A stretch of 64,000 nucleotides of DNA from Methanomicrobiales archaeon (GCA_029907705.1 JARYLJ010000005.1:1-64000); one strand, 5' to 3'; positions 9,732 through 19,210 are shown, counted from the first letter of the stretch. Translations and numbers: made by a program. Notes: a model not told the origin generated them from the letters alone.

Positions 9732-9907
9732 TTCGTGCCTACCTTTCGTTTGACCGTAATCGGAATTCTGTTCTGTTCGAATTCCTCGATCGCAATCTCC
9801 AGAGGATCCGTCTTCGTCGTACGGATCAATACCGGTGCTCCCATCGATATCTGGAGTGCCCGTGCCCCAATGATACGGGCGCGTTCATATCGAGTATACA
9901 CTTCCAT
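9728..9907 (-). CDS. rpoK: DNA-directed RNA polymerase subunit K (RPB6/omega homologue)
   Basis: 59 aa small subunit that helps assemble the archaeal RNA polymerase. My translation starts [21 protein letters not shown] and ends [10 protein letters not shown]. The signature [21 protein letters not shown] and the acidic [16 protein letters not shown] are typical of RpoK/RPB6. The start ATG is at 9905-9907, preceded by AAGGGTGA on the minus strand, and the stop overlaps the enolase ATG. It lies in its usual place between the tRNA/RpoN and enolase. Confidence 0.93.
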   Translation of the reverse strand: MEVYTRYERARIIGARALQISMGAPVLIRTTKTDPLEIAIEEFEQNRIPITVKRKVGTK

Positions 9908-9937
9908 CGTTCACCCTTAAAATACGCCCTTCTTGAA

Positions 9938-10012
9938 TGGGGTCGCTGAGATTTGAACTCAGGTCACAGCATCCCGAACGCCATAGGATGGCCCAGGCTA
10001 CCCCACGACCCC
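9938..10012 (-). tRNA. tRNA-Pro (anticodon CGG)
   Basis: A full cloverleaf can be drawn on the minus strand: acceptor GGGGTCG/CGACCCC, T arm CTGAG-TTCAAAT-CTCAG, and anticodon loop TTCGGGA (U33, anticodon CGG). The anticodon stem contains several G-U pairs. The discriminator is A and the terminal CCA is not encoded. It is embedded between rpoN and rpoK with no gap after rpoN, so it is probably cut out of the operon transcript. Confidence 0.9.
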
Positions 10013-10201
10013 TCACTGATACGGATTCAGGTCCTTCACCAGCTCCTTATGCGTGAGGAGCATCCTCCTGCAGCAGTATCTGTGCAGCCCGAGATCGGTG
10101 AGGACGGTGCCGGCGTCCTCCCCGCCTTCCACCCTCTCCCTGTACTCCTCCCATGCCAGGGATATGATCTTCCCACAGGTGAAACACCGCACAGGTATCA
10201 T
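10013..10201 (-). CDS. rpoN: DNA-directed RNA polymerase subunit N (RPB10 homologue)
   Basis: 62 aa zinc-binding RNA polymerase subunit. It has the N-terminal [13 protein letters not shown] with the CxxC zinc half-site and the atypical C-terminal [11 protein letters not shown] carrying the paired cysteines. This is the archaeal RPB10-like protein, not bacterial sigma-54. It lies between uS9 and tRNA-Pro. Confidence 0.96.
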   Translation of the reverse strand: MIPVRCFTCGKIISLAWEEYRERVEGGEDAGTVLTDLGLHRYCCRRMLLTHKELVKDLNPYQ

Positions 10202-10237
10202 GCCACGATCCCCGATCCTTTATAATATCTCAGGGTC

Positions 10238-10639
10238 TTATCGATAAGACTTTTGGAACTTGTCACGCGCTCCCCTTCCTTCAGGTTTCTTCATCTCCTT
10301 CTGTCTCGTATCGTTGACGAGCAGCGTCCTGTCATATGCGAGGAACATATCCTTGATCCTCGGATCATTGTGCCACTTCACGATACCCCTCGCGAGTGCC
10401 GTCCTCACCGCGTCGGTCTGGCCCATCATGCCCCCTCCCCTCACATGGATGCTCACATCCACCTGATTGAGTGCATTGGGCATCAGCATGAGTGGTTCGG
10501 AGATCTTCAGGCGCATCAGCTCGCTGCCATACACCTCGAGAGGCACCGAATTGATACGAATCACTCCCCCGCCCTCCCTGAATGTCGCCCTCGCGATGGA
10601 GGTCTTTCTTTTTCCGCTTGTTGTAACGATCTTCACCAT
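10238..10639 (-). CDS. rps9: 30S ribosomal protein uS9
   Basis: 133 aa. Begins VTTSGKRKTSIARATFREG and ends with the basic tail …GARDKFQKSYR that reaches the decoding centre in this family. RGGGMMGQTDAVRTALARGIVKW is the conserved central segment. It lies between uL13 and RpoN, the standard archaeal order. Confidence 0.97.
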   Translation of the reverse strand: MVKIVTTSGKRKTSIARATFREGGGVIRINSVPLEVYGSELMRLKISEPLMLMPNALNQVDVSIHVRGGGMMGQTDAVRTALARGIVKWHNDPRIKDMFLAYDRTLLVNDTRQKEMKKPEGRGARDKFQKSYR

Positions 10640-10649
10640 CGTATCACCA

Positions 10650-11072
10650 TCAGAATTTCGACCCCAGATGCTCGCTGACCGCCCCCAGTGTCACGAAACG
10701 GGGGGACCTGAGCCGGTTCATGTGCGCTTCCGGCAGAGTCTCCATCTCTGCCCCAGCGAATTCTTCCGGAACTCCCACATAGGTCTTCACGCGTGCAAGC
10801 GCCTCCCTCCCGATCTTTCTCTTGTACGGGAGCATCCCGCGGATCGTGCGCTTCGCAATTCTCTCCGGCCGCCTCGGGAAATAAGGCCCCTTCTCGGTCG
10901 AGCCCATGCGGTGTTTGCGGTTGTAGAGGGCGAAGATCCTCTCCCTTGATCCGGAGATGACTGCCTTCTCCACGTTCACGATTGCCAGCTCCTCCCCATC
11001 CAGTGCACGATGTGCCACGATGCTGGCCAGCCTACCGAGCAGCAGGTTCTCTGCGTTGATCACGGTCGGCAT
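10650..11072 (-). CDS. rpl13: 50S ribosomal protein uL13
   Basis: 140 aa. Recognised by VINAENLLLGRLASIVAHRAL at the N-terminus, the NRKHRMGSTEKGPYFPRRPERI segment and AIRGMLPYK-like RTIRGMLPYKRKIGREAL. It is followed after 10 nt by uS9. Confidence 0.96.
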   Translation of the reverse strand: MPTVINAENLLLGRLASIVAHRALDGEELAIVNVEKAVISGSRERIFALYNRKHRMGSTEKGPYFPRRPERIAKRTIRGMLPYKRKIGREALARVKTYVGVPEEFAGAEMETLPEAHMNRLRSPRFVTLGAVSEHLGSKF

Positions 11073-11075
11073 AAC

Positions 11076-11441
11076 TCACCTCAGTATGCGGATTCGACTC
11101 CCTTCGGGATTGGCCCGAAGGAGCTCCTCGATACTCATACACGTCCCCTTCGCCTCTCTGATCTTCATCGTCGCACTCCTGCTGAAGTTGAAGGCCGCCA
11201 CCCGCACGGGTTGATCGATGAGACCGCTCCCGAGCACCTTTCCTGGCACCAGTATCGTCTCTCCGTCGATCGCATACCTGCTGATCTTGGAGAGGTTCAC
11301 TTCCGCACGATTCCGCGATGGGGCTTCGAGCTTCGATGCAATGTCCGACCAGATATTCGCCTGATTCTCCCTCGCTGCCTTCTTCAGGCTGTCGATCAGA
11401 TTCGTCAGGCGTGGATTTGTCTTTTTACTCACTCTCTTCAT
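11076..11441 (-). CDS. rpl18e: 50S ribosomal protein eL18
   Basis: Archaeal/eukaryal-specific large-subunit protein of 121 aa from the chosen start. MKRVSKKTNPRLTNLIDSLKK at the N-terminus, IDGETILVPGKVLGSG in the middle and AAFNFSRSATMKI near the end match the family. The frame is open up to 11465, but AGGAGGA lies 7 nt before the ATG at 11441, which I take as the start. It overlaps the 3' end of rpoD. Confidence 0.95.
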   Translation of the reverse strand: MKRVSKKTNPRLTNLIDSLKKAARENQANIWSDIASKLEAPSRNRAEVNLSKISRYAIDGETILVPGKVLGSGLIDQPVRVAAFNFSRSATMKIREAKGTCMSIEELLRANPEGSRIRILR

Positions 11442-12267
11442 CGCTGGTTCCTCCTGCAATCTCATCGAGCGATTCCAGCAGACTTCGGGTGCTCTCCTTC
11501 AGGTGTAAGAGCGCCTCTTTGATGATCTCTCTGACCGGCAGGGATCCGTCACCCTCGACATTGAAGATGTAGCGGCTCCTCTCCTCATCCACCCTGATGG
11601 CAGGCTCCGAACCTATTCCTCCCCTCTTGCAGGCCTTTTCACAGAGCCGGCACAGCAGGCAGAGCTCCAGCCGCTCGGGTATGACCCGAGCCTTCCCCTT
11701 TCCGTTGGCGAGTCTGCCCCTCGGACACTCGTCCACGCACATCCCACATCCATCGCACCGATCGTCGATCGTGATCACGGGGTAATGCTTGTAACCGCAG
11801 GCGATGGTCGGCTGCCATTTCGAGTGCTCCTTCCCCTTCCCCAGCACAGCCCTGGCCTCCAGGACGAGTTTCTGGTTCTCGAAGAGTCTGAGGATCGGGA
11901 TCCTGTCATGAACCGGAGATGCGGCCGGGTCCCTCGGGACGAGGTCTCCGGAATAGACCATGCAGGGCCCCTCCACGCTCAGCGTATAGACCGTATAGCA
12001 GCGGGGGCAGCCCGCCCCTCCGCATTCGCAGCGTGAGGGGAGTCTGTAGGTGGAGAGATCGGTCCTGATCGGGATCAGACCGAGGCGGCTGGCGAGGATC
12101 TCGTCGAAGAGCACGCTGGTGTTGTCATAGATGCGCACGTCCTCGATCGCCAGGGTGGGCACCTCGCTCATCATCGCTCTCCTGAAGGAGTTCGCGAACC
12201 CGTCGCTCACCCCTTCGAGTACGAAGCGCGCCTCGTTATCCCCGAGCCTGCTGAACACAATATCCAT
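11425..12267 (-). CDS. rpoD: DNA-directed RNA polymerase subunit D with Fe-S cluster domain
   Basis: Alpha/RPB3 homologue that heterodimerises with subunit L to start polymerase assembly. 280 aa. The N-terminus has the conserved FVLEGVSDGFANSFRRAMMSEVPTLAIEDV and LASRLGLIPI. A ferredoxin-like insert carries two complete C-x2-C-x2-C-x3-C motifs, CDGCGMCVDECPRG and CLLCRLCEKACKRG, enough ligands for two [4Fe-4S] clusters. Some archaeal lineages have lost these cysteines; here they are intact. It lies between uS11 and eL18. Confidence 0.96.
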   Translation of the reverse strand: MDIVFSRLGDNEARFVLEGVSDGFANSFRRAMMSEVPTLAIEDVRIYDNTSVLFDEILASRLGLIPIRTDLSTYRLPSRCECGGAGCPRCYTVYTLSVEGPCMVYSGDLVPRDPAASPVHDRIPILRLFENQKLVLEARAVLGKGKEHSKWQPTIACGYKHYPVITIDDRCDGCGMCVDECPRGRLANGKGKARVIPERLELCLLCRLCEKACKRGGIGSEPAIRVDEERSRYIFNVEGDGSLPVREIIKEALLHLKESTRSLLESLDEIAGGTSDEESE

Positions 12268-12662
12268 CAGACCCTCCTTCCGCGCCTTCCGCCCTTCTGG
12301 CGTATCGAATCGTGCGGGACGGGTGTGACATCCTCGATCCTGCCGATCCTCATGCCCGCACGGGCGAGGGCCCTGATCGCCGCCTGTGCACCGGGGCCGG
12401 GACTCCTCTGTTTACCTCTCCCGGGGGCCCGCACGAGGACATGCACCCCTTTTATGCCCTTCTCCATCGCCGCCTGCGCGACGTTCGCCGCCATCTGCAT
12501 GGCCGCATACGGCGAACTCTCGTTCCTGTCCTGCTTCACCACCATCCCGCCGCTCGTCTTCGCGATCGTCTCTGCACCCGAAAGATCGGTGATGGTAATT
12601 AAGGTGTTATTGAAGGATGCGTAGATATGTGCGATTCCCCACTTCTCCCTCTCTTCTGCCAT
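12267..12662 (-). CDS. rps11: 30S ribosomal protein uS11
   Basis: 131 aa. [36 protein letters not shown] and the C-terminal [23 protein letters not shown] are strongly conserved in archaeal uS11. It abuts uS4 upstream and shares a base with rpoD downstream. Confidence 0.98.
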   Translation of the reverse strand: MAEEREKWGIAHIYASFNNTLITITDLSGAETIAKTSGGMVVKQDRNESSPYAAMQMAANVAQAAMEKGIKGVHVLVRAPGRGKQRSPGPGAQAAIRALARAGMRIGRIEDVTPVPHDSIRQKGGRRGRRV

Positions 12663-13208
12663 CTACCTCCCTCCCTTCGTAATCCTGACCTTCTCGGGGT
12701 GCACATCCTGCGTCATGGGGGAGAGCGGGTAATACCTGACCATTCCCTCCTCCTCGCGGTTGACCTGGTAGCTGGGGATGGTGACGCGTCTCTCACCGAT
12801 GGCGATGTGCCCGTGGGTGACGAACTGCCGTGCCTGTTTCGGGGAGCGTGCGAGCCCTCTTCTGTACACAACCGTCTGGAGGCGCCTCTCGAGTTCCTTC
12901 TCAACGCGAAGCGCGAGCACGTCATCGATGTCGGCATCCTCCCCGACGAACCCCATCCGGTAGAGGTGGTTGAGCAGGTCGTTCCTCCTCCGTTCCACCA
13001 GCTCCGGTGCTGCACGTGAAGACATGAGCGCGAGGAGATCGCGTGCTGCCCTCCTGTATCTGCGCAGCCTGCTCTCCGCCTTCCAGAGTTCCCGTTTGTT
13101 CCTGAGGCCGTATTCGATGATGAGCCTGACCTCGTCCTCCATTCTGGCCTTTTCGAACCTGTGTGTCGGTTTCTCGTACTGCTTCTTGTTCTTACCGGGA
13201 TATCCCAT
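12663..13208 (-). CDS. rps4: 30S ribosomal protein uS4
   Basis: 181 aa, with the archaeal N-terminus [22 protein letters not shown] and the S4 RNA-binding domain ([42 protein letters not shown]). uS4 initiates 30S assembly. The stop is TAG, showing that TAG is a normal terminator in this genome. Confidence 0.97.
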   Translation of the reverse strand: MGYPGKNKKQYEKPTHRFEKARMEDEVRLIIEYGLRNKRELWKAESRLRRYRRAARDLLALMSSRAAPELVERRRNDLLNHLYRMGFVGEDADIDDVLALRVEKELERRLQTVVYRRGLARSPKQARQFVTHGHIAIGERRVTIPSYQVNREEEGMVRYYPLSPMTQDVHPEKVRITKGGR

Positions 13209-13222
13209 GGAATCCTCTCCCG

Positions 13223-13687
13223 TTACTCCTTCTTCCTGATCACACCGACGGTGGCACCCGTCCGTCCCGTGGAGCGTGTCCGCTGGCCACGCACCTTCTG
13301 GCCCAGTTCGTGCCTTATACCCCTATAGCACCTGATCTTCCTCATCCTGTTCACATCGTCCTCGCGTGCCGTGACCACATCTGTGCCAAAGAGGTGCTTT
13401 GATTCACCGGTATACACGTCAGCCGGCCGGTTCATCATCCATGCAGGGGCGATGTTCGTGTAACTGCCCACGACCTTCCTGATGCGGTCCACCTCCTCCT
13501 CCGAGAGCCTGCCCATCTGTGCCCGCGGGTTCACCTTCGCACAGGTGGTGATCACCCGTGCCGTCCTCCTCCCGATCCCATCGATCCTGGTCAGTGCGAT
13601 CTGGACCGCCTTGGTGCCATCGAGATCGACATTGTTCACCCTGACGAAGTACTTCAGCTCTTCCTCTTTCTTCTCATTCTTTTCCAT
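13223..13687 (-). CDS. rps13: 30S ribosomal protein uS13
   Basis: 154 aa from the ATG at 13687. [31 protein letters not shown] and the C-terminal [29 protein letters not shown] are diagnostic. The frame runs further upstream into the tRNA-Ser gene, but that part cannot be coding, so I start at [14 protein letters not shown]. It is the first protein of the long minus-strand operon. Confidence 0.97.
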   Translation of the reverse strand: MEKNEKKEEELKYFVRVNNVDLDGTKAVQIALTRIDGIGRRTARVITTCAKVNPRAQMGRLSEEEVDRIRKVVGSYTNIAPAWMMNRPADVYTGESKHLFGTDVVTAREDDVNRMRKIRCYRGIRHELGQKVRGQRTRSTGRTGATVGVIRKKE

Positions 13688-13721
13688 CAGATCCCCTCTT
13701 TCACAGGAGCATATCCCGAGC

Positions 13722-13806
13722 GCTGAGGGAGGGATTTGAACCCTCGAGTCCCGTAAGGGACACAGGTTTAGCAAACCTGCGCCATACCTGGCTTGGCTAC
13801 CTCAAC
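13722..13806 (-). tRNA. tRNA-Ser (anticodon GCT)
   Basis: Class II tRNA with a long variable arm (GTCCC-TTAC-GGGAC). Acceptor GTTGAGG/CCTCAGC, T arm GAGGG-TTCAAAT-CCCTC, anticodon stem-loop CAGGTTTGCTAAACCTG giving anticodon GCT, discriminator G. CCA is not encoded. It stands directly upstream of rps13 on the same strand, so it may share the operon promoter. Confidence 0.93.
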
Positions 13807-13903
13807 TGACAATATCGCATCCTTCGACACTCGCAGCTAGATATGCTGCTCCATGAATGGTGTGCACATCTATTTGGGAGGTGTAATATTAATGATTGCG
13901 GTC

Positions 13904-14872
13904 TCAGGAGAACTCCTCTCTCCGTCGCTCCTCTCCTCTTTCGATGAGTGCGGCGGTGACGAGCGGAAGTGCGATCGTGGCATCGCAGAAGCACTGGACC
14001 CTCGAGCAATCGGGAGCCTCCTTCCCCCAGCTGATCGCCTCCTCGAAGGTGCATCCCGAGAGCCCTCCCCAGTGAGGCGCGTCAGTGGTATACTGGATCG
14101 CATATGCATGCCCCCCCGGATGCTTCTCATGGATGGAGGCGATGATCTGTGTCTGCTGTATGAAGTTCTTTGGCACCCCGCCGCCTATATACACGACCCC
14201 CGTCTTCTTCGCCTCCTCGACCATCGCCGTGATCTCGTCCGTATCTGCGATCTGGTCTACCTCCACCTCGATCCCCCTCCTCCTCGCGATGACGAGGCCG
14301 ATGCCAATGGATGAGTCGCACAGGGCAGGGACGAAGATCGGGATACCCTCCTCTGCCGCGGCGGAGGTGAAGGAGGTGCTACCCGGTCTCTCCACCCTGA
14401 GCATCCTGCCCAGCTTCTCCACGAAACAGCGGGAGGATCCCCTGAAGGGTGCGATTCCCTCGGCAAACCTCGCGATGAACCGATCCACATCACGGAACTC
14501 CTCCTCGTAGGCGAACACATCGTATATTCGATCGATCCCCTCCTCGAAGAGCTTATGATCGTCCACGTGGTGATAACCCAGGTAGTGCCTCACCCCCATG
14601 TGCTCGCAGATGTCGTGGAAGACATTCGCCCCTGTGGAGACGACCGCATCCACATAGTGCCGCCTGACCAGTTCGATCAGGCACTGCTGCATGCCGGCAG
14701 GAATCATCGCACCGGAGAGGCCGAGGAAGATCGTGCAATCCGGATCCCTGATCATCTGCGACCAGATCTCCACGGACTCTCCCAGTTTTCTGCCCTGAAA
14801 ACCGCTTTTGCTCATGGATTTGAGCAGCTGTGCAATATTGCCGAAGGGTACGACCGCCTCTCTGGGCTTCAT
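13904..14872 (-). CDS. dys: Deoxyhypusine synthase
   Basis: Transfers the aminobutyl group of spermidine to a lysine of aIF5A, the first step of hypusine formation. About 322 aa. Recognisable features are the N-terminal VVPFGNIAQLLKSMSKSGFQGRKLGESVEIW, TIFLGLSGAMIPAGMQQCLIELV, VSTGANVFHDICEHMG, GVVYIGGGVPKNFIQQTQ and the C-terminal WGGLSGCTFEEAISWGK. The catalytic lysine of the family lies in the last region. I prefer the ATG at 14872, which has GGGG 6 nt upstream; the frame is open to 14890. PdaD elsewhere in the window would help supply polyamines. Confidence 0.92.
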   Translation of the reverse strand: MKPREAVVPFGNIAQLLKSMSKSGFQGRKLGESVEIWSQMIRDPDCTIFLGLSGAMIPAGMQQCLIELVRRHYVDAVVSTGANVFHDICEHMGVRHYLGYHHVDDHKLFEEGIDRIYDVFAYEEEFRDVDRFIARFAEGIAPFRGSSRCFVEKLGRMLRVERPGSTSFTSAAAEEGIPIFVPALCDSSIGIGLVIARRRGIEVEVDQIADTDEITAMVEEAKKTGVVYIGGGVPKNFIQQTQIIASIHEKHPGGHAYAIQYTTDAPHWGGLSGCTFEEAISWGKEAPDCSRVQCFCDATIALPLVTAALIERGEERRREEFS

Positions 14873-15198
14873 ATAAAACCCCATGATCAATCCGACTCAT
14901 GTGGGATAATTATTTGGGAGAAAGAAGTCCCTTAAAAAAATCCTGCAGGGGGACCACCGGCCCTTCGTATCCCATGGCAGCTGTCGGGACCGCTCCCTCC
15001 CCGCAGTACTGTTGAATCATTCGGATGCCACCGCAGGAGGGAAGAGAGAGGGCTTCTGCCTGTGAGAGAGGAGTAACCAGCCCCCATGGCATATGCCCTT
15101 CATTCTACCGACATTATGTTCCCGATACATATGTCCTGCAATACTCCATATCAGATGGATTCGGCTTACCAAACCAGGTAAAAAAGGGGAGAATGAAC
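14873..15198. other. Intergenic region between dys and the MFS gene
   Basis: About 325 bases. A 60-codon minus-strand frame (14910-15092) is present but resembles nothing I know. ATAATTATTTGGG at about 14906-14918 is AT-rich and may hold the dys promoter. No RNA gene or repeat was recognised. Confidence 0.4.
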
Positions 15199-16449
15199 CT
15201 ACTCCCTCCTTCCGGGAGCCATTCCAGGTGGCCTCATCATGAAAAACGCGATGATCAGTCCGAGCAGCGACAATCCGGCGACATAGGGGAAGACCCCGAG
15301 ATACGTGCCTGTCGAGGTTCTGATGAAACCGGCGAGCATCGGACCTGCAATGGCACCTGCGCCATATGCGAGGAAGACCATACCATAGCACCTCGGATAG
15401 TCGCCTGTCCCGAAGAAGGAAGCCGTCGCTGTCGGGGCGATCGCAAGCCAGCCACCCAGGCATCCCCACAGGATGGCGAATGCAGCGATGTATACGGACG
15501 TGGTCTGAATGCTGAATATCGCCAGGGAGGCAACTCCGATGAGAAGGAACGAGAGTAGCGCCGTATTTCTCGGACTCAACCGGTCGGCAAGATATCCGAA
15601 GAGGGGTCTTCCACCCCCGTTGAATATGGCAAAGAAGCCCACCAGCACCGTGGCCAGACCGCTCTCCAGCTGAACGAGCTCGGTTCCCACAGGTTTCGCG
15701 ATGGATATCGCCATCAGGCCCGAGAGGCAGCCGATGAAGTAGCAGAGCCAGAGTCCATAGAAAGATGGTGTCCGGAGCATCTGCTCCCTCCTGAGCTCGC
15801 AGGAGACCGGTGCATCAGATCCCTTTGCGGATGGCGTGCGGGAGGGCGTCCATCCAGCGGGTGGGAACGCGAGGGGCAGGGAGAGAAGGACGATGAGGGC
15901 GATGAACCCCAGTCCGAATATCCTGAAGGTCTGCATCACCCCGAATAAATTGATGAAGATATCCGCCACGTTCGCGGTCAGGAACGGGGAGACCCCGAAA
16001 CCGAGCAGTGTCAGGCCGACCGCAAGCCCGCGCCTCTCGGGGAACCATCTGGCGGCGACGGCGACCGGCACCCCGTAGGTGATCCCGACACCGATGCCTC
16101 CGATGACTCCATAGACGATATAGAGTATCTGCACGGAGCCCGCGCTGCCGGCGAGCAGCCATCCCGCTCCCGTCAGAACCCCGCCGAGGATGGCGACCCT
16201 TCTGGGTCCCCACCTGTCGATGTACTTGCCCGCAAAGGGCATCGCAATCGCAAAGAACGCGAGAAAGACAGAGAACGGGAGGAGAACCTCGCTCGCGGTC
16301 ACCTGCTGACCGAGTGTATCCGTGAAGTACTTCGTCAGAGGCCCGACAAAGACGCTCCACGAGTAGATGCTCCCCAGGCAAACGTTGATGAGAAGCCCGA
16401 TGACCACGAGGCTCCATCGTTTGAAGTCATATGCACCTCTCTCATCCAT
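15199..16449 (-). CDS. OFA-family MFS transporter (oxalate/formate antiporter type)
   Basis: 416 aa from the ATG at 16449, which has GGAGG 7 nt upstream. Twelve hydrophobic segments can be placed. Family signatures include the N-terminal INVCLGSIYSWSVFVGPL, GPRRVAILGGVLTGAGW, YGVPVAVAARWFPERRGLAVGLTLLGFGVSPF and the second-half GGGRPLFGYLADRL. OFA members exchange small organic anions across the membrane. The substrate cannot be told; formate or oxalate-like acids are possible in a methanogen. The gene stands alone between dys and the CBS cluster. Confidence 0.88.
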   Translation of the reverse strand: MDERGAYDFKRWSLVVIGLLINVCLGSIYSWSVFVGPLTKYFTDTLGQQVTASEVLLPFSVFLAFFAIAMPFAGKYIDRWGPRRVAILGGVLTGAGWLLAGSAGSVQILYIVYGVIGGIGVGITYGVPVAVAARWFPERRGLAVGLTLLGFGVSPFLTANVADIFINLFGVMQTFRIFGLGFIALIVLLSLPLAFPPAGWTPSRTPSAKGSDAPVSCELRREQMLRTPSFYGLWLCYFIGCLSGLMAISIAKPVGTELVQLESGLATVLVGFFAIFNGGGRPLFGYLADRLSPRNTALLSFLLIGVASLAIFSIQTTSVYIAAFAILWGCLGGWLAIAPTATASFFGTGDYPRCYGMVFLAYGAGAIAGPMLAGFIRTSTGTYLGVFPYVAGLSLLGLIIAFFMMRPPGMAPGRRE

Positions 16450-16619
16450 AGATATGCCTCCGCGAAGACGACAATTCTTCATGATTAATAATGTGAATTA
16501 ACTTATCAATCTTCCTCTTCTGCGCACGGAACATTCGGCCGTTGACAGGTTCAGATCGCACGAAATGGATTCTGATCTATGTAAACTATGTAAAAAAGAG
16601 AGATTGCCGATGTCAGGCG

Positions 16620-17396
16620 TCAGAGCGCCTTCACGAGCGAGTCCTTCGTCACGAACCCGATGATCTCGCCGGCTTCTGACACAGGGATGCCGCTGATATT
16701 CTTTTTCAGCATCAGCTCGATCACGTCCCTCACCGGCGTCCCCTTCTCCACCGTCAGCACGGGGGAGGACATGATATCCCTCACGAGGAGGTTTCTGATT
16801 CGGTGGTCCTGGTGCTTGTCCTCGACCAGTTCCCTGAACGAGCGCATCGCCTTCGCCACGTCTGTTTCCGTGACGATTCCGACCATCCGGTCGTTCTCCA
16901 TCACGATAAAACGGTTTATCCTCTCGTCAATCATCCTCCTCCTCAGATGCACCACCCGCTCTTCGGACTGGATCGTGTATGCGGGTTCCAGCATCTCTTC
17001 CAGTTCCGCCTCCGGTTCGATCGCCTTCAGCAGATCTCCCGCGGTCACCTGCCCCAGGAGCCGGTGCTCCTCGTCGAGCACCACGACGAGTTTATACCTC
17101 TGGAGAAGGGGTATCAGGATATCGATCTCCTGGTTCCCGTATGCGACGGTGAAATCGCTCTCCATGCTGGAGGAGACGTGAAGCGAGTTGGGCGATATAC
17201 TGGAGTTCCTCCTCGACCCGAGGATATCGGCGATCGCCTTCCTCGAGACCGTTCCCACCACTGCACCGTTGTGGGTCACGATCAGGGGATCTGCCCCCTG
17301 CTCGAGCATCCTGTCCAGCGCCTCGGTGATGCTCGCCGATTTGGCGATCGTCGCAGGTCTGGACATGATCTCCCTTATCTGGGCTGCCTGCATCAT
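16620..17396 (-). CDS. Four-CBS-domain protein, fifth gene of the CBS operon
   Basis: 258 aa made almost only of CBS motifs: residues about 8-55, 75-125, 135-190 and 205-258. Typical strings are VREIM/VRDIM…V and GIVTETDVAKAM or GFVTKDSLVKAL. CBS pairs (Bateman modules) bind adenine nucleotides such as ATP, AMP or SAM and act as energy or ligand sensors; no enzyme or channel domain is attached. The start overlaps the end of the previous CBS gene, so the five genes are probably one operon. The second motif is the most diverged. Confidence 0.9.
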   Translation of the reverse strand: MMQAAQIREIMSRPATIAKSASITEALDRMLEQGADPLIVTHNGAVVGTVSRKAIADILGSRRNSSISPNSLHVSSSMESDFTVAYGNQEIDILIPLLQRYKLVVVLDEEHRLLGQVTAGDLLKAIEPEAELEEMLEPAYTIQSEERVVHLRRRMIDERINRFIVMENDRMVGIVTETDVAKAMRSFRELVEDKHQDHRIRNLLVRDIMSSPVLTVEKGTPVRDVIELMLKKNISGIPVSEAGEIIGFVTKDSLVKAL

Positions 17397-18232
17397 TTCG
17401 CCACCTCTCTGATGATGCTGTCCCTCTTGACGATACCCTTCAGCTCCTGGCCCTCTACCACCACCACAGTCGAGATGCGGTGCTTATTCATCAGGTCCAC
17501 CACCTCCTTCAGGGGAGCATCCGGGCCCGTGGTGACCACCGGGCGGGTCATCACATCCTCTGCGATGGCAGAGACATTCATCACGTACCTGTAGCGTTTT
17601 CTCCCCGCCGTCTCATCCTTCCGCAAAAGCTTCACGTCCCTCACCGGCACCCCGGTCTCCGCTGCCTCATAGTCGAAGAACACGATATTGCTCTCGCTGA
17701 TGATCCCTGCGATCGTGCCGTCGTTGTTCATCACCACCAGCTTGTTGTTCCTTTCACGCATCTGGTCGATGATGTGCGAGAGCGAATGGTACCTGCTCAC
17801 GGTGATCGCCTCCTCCATCAGATCGTGTGCCCTCAGAGGCAGATTCTGCACCAGCGTGGACCTGAGCAGATCGGATTTGGTCACGATACCCGCCACCCTG
17901 CCGCCCTCCACCACAGGAAGCCCGCTGATCCGGTTATTCACCATCATCGAAGCGATCTCTTCGGTGAATGTCGTCGGGCTCACCACGATCGGGCTCCTGG
18001 TCATCATCACTTCGACAGGTATCCTGTCGATCGGTCGCCGCCTCCAGAGTGGTTCGCTCTGCCTCAACCCGTAGGCGATGTCCTTCCTCGTGATGATCCC
18101 GACCAGTTCCTCGCCGTTCGTGACGAGGAGCCTCGAGATTCGGTGCCGCAGCATCAGGTTCCTCGCGTGGGAGATATTCTCCTGCGGGGATACGACGTAG
18201 ACGGGGGTCGACATGATGTCAGACGCCTTCAT
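17393..18232 (-). CDS. Four-CBS-domain protein, fourth gene of the CBS operon
   Basis: 279 aa with four CBS motifs, each opening with a variant of DIMSTPV or DLM and closing with GI[IV]T-x2-D. The first begins at residue 4 (ASDIMSTPVYVVSPQENISHA) and the last runs to the C-terminus (AEDVMTRPVVTTGPDAPL). A basic linker rich in arginine and lysine separates motifs 3 and 4. It overlaps the next CBS gene by 4 nt and is 6 nt from the previous one. Confidence 0.9.
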   Translation of the reverse strand: MKASDIMSTPVYVVSPQENISHARNLMLRHRISRLLVTNGEELVGIITRKDIAYGLRQSEPLWRRRPIDRIPVEVMMTRSPIVVSPTTFTEEIASMMVNNRISGLPVVEGGRVAGIVTKSDLLRSTLVQNLPLRAHDLMEEAITVSRYHSLSHIIDQMRERNNKLVVMNNDGTIAGIISESNIVFFDYEAAETGVPVRDVKLLRKDETAGRKRYRYVMNVSAIAEDVMTRPVVTTGPDAPLKEVVDLMNKHRISTVVVVEGQELKGIVKRDSIIREVAK

Positions 18233-18238
18233 GCCCGA

Positions 18239-19180
18239 TCACCCTGCCGAGAAAGCCCTGACCAGATCGAATTCCGTCACGAGGCCCACGAGCCGGCTGT
18301 CCTGGATGACCGGGAGGGCGCCGATACCCTTCTGGAGCATCTCGCCTGCTGCCTCGCTGATGCTGCATTCAGGTGTGATCGTGATCAGCTCGCTGGAGAG
18401 TATCGTCCTCACGGGCAGCTCCATCACCTCCGCGATGGAACCGGTGACAAGCTTCTGGAAGACCTGCCCGGTGCCCAGGTATCTCATCACATCGCTGTTC
18501 GTGACGATTCCGAAGAGGATATCTCCGCTCACCACCGGTAGTCTCCTGAATTTATGCTGGATCATCTCTCTCGTCGCTGCCGAGATGGGGGTATCGGGAC
18601 CTGTCACCTTCAGTCCCCGGCTCATCACCTCGCTCACCTGCCTCGTGTCCCTCTCGGTGACCAGCGCCTTCATGACATCCCGCTCCGTGACGATCCCCTG
18701 GATCACCCCTTCCCTGTTCACCACCGGGAATCCGCCGATCTTCCTTGTCACGATCAGATCCGCCACCTCTGCGATCTTCGCGTCTCTGTTCACGGTCACC
18801 ACCTGTGTGGACATGATCTCCCGCACACTATCGTTTATCGCTGCGATGAGATTTCCGCCGTGCTTCCCCTTTACGAGATTGTATTTGCTGCCCCCGCCCA
18901 TCAGATCGATGATGTCGCCTGCCGTGACGATACCCCTCACCTTGTGGGTCCCTGGATCGGTGATGGGAATTCTTCTGAAACCGAACTTCGTCATCGCCTC
19001 CACGGCTCCCATGATGGTCGATGTGGGGGCGAGGGTAACGACCTCATGACTTGCGATGGCCATTATCTCGCCTTCATGCTTCGATATACGCGACTCGAAT
19101 TCGACAGGGCCCCTATCGAGTTTTCCTGGCATCTTCAGCAGCCTGTCATTGGAACGGTTCGGATTGGATTTACGGTGCAT
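18239..19180 (-). CDS. Four-CBS-domain protein, third gene of the CBS operon
   Basis: About 313 aa with four CBS motifs after a charged N-terminal tail of about 45 residues. The motifs include VREIMSTQVVTVNRDAKIAEVADL, VSEVMSRGLKVTGPDTPISA and ITPECSISEAAGEMLQKGIGALPVIQDSRLVGLVTEFDL. The ATG at 19180 has AGGGG 7-8 nt upstream and is preferred over the TTG at 19186. No transmembrane or catalytic segment is visible. Confidence 0.88.
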   Translation of the reverse strand: MHRKSNPNRSNDRLLKMPGKLDRGPVEFESRISKHEGEIMAIASHEVVTLAPTSTIMGAVEAMTKFGFRRIPITDPGTHKVRGIVTAGDIIDLMGGGSKYNLVKGKHGGNLIAAINDSVREIMSTQVVTVNRDAKIAEVADLIVTRKIGGFPVVNREGVIQGIVTERDVMKALVTERDTRQVSEVMSRGLKVTGPDTPISAATREMIQHKFRRLPVVSGDILFGIVTNSDVMRYLGTGQVFQKLVTGSIAEVMELPVRTILSSELITITPECSISEAAGEMLQKGIGALPVIQDSRLVGLVTEFDLVRAFSAG

Positions 19181-19210
19181 ATACAAACCCCTTCAATATT
19201 CAGATATTCC

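Noticed and set aside
14910-15092. 60-codon minus-strand frame upstream of dys
   Set aside because: No recognised family and weak start context; kept only as intergenic note.
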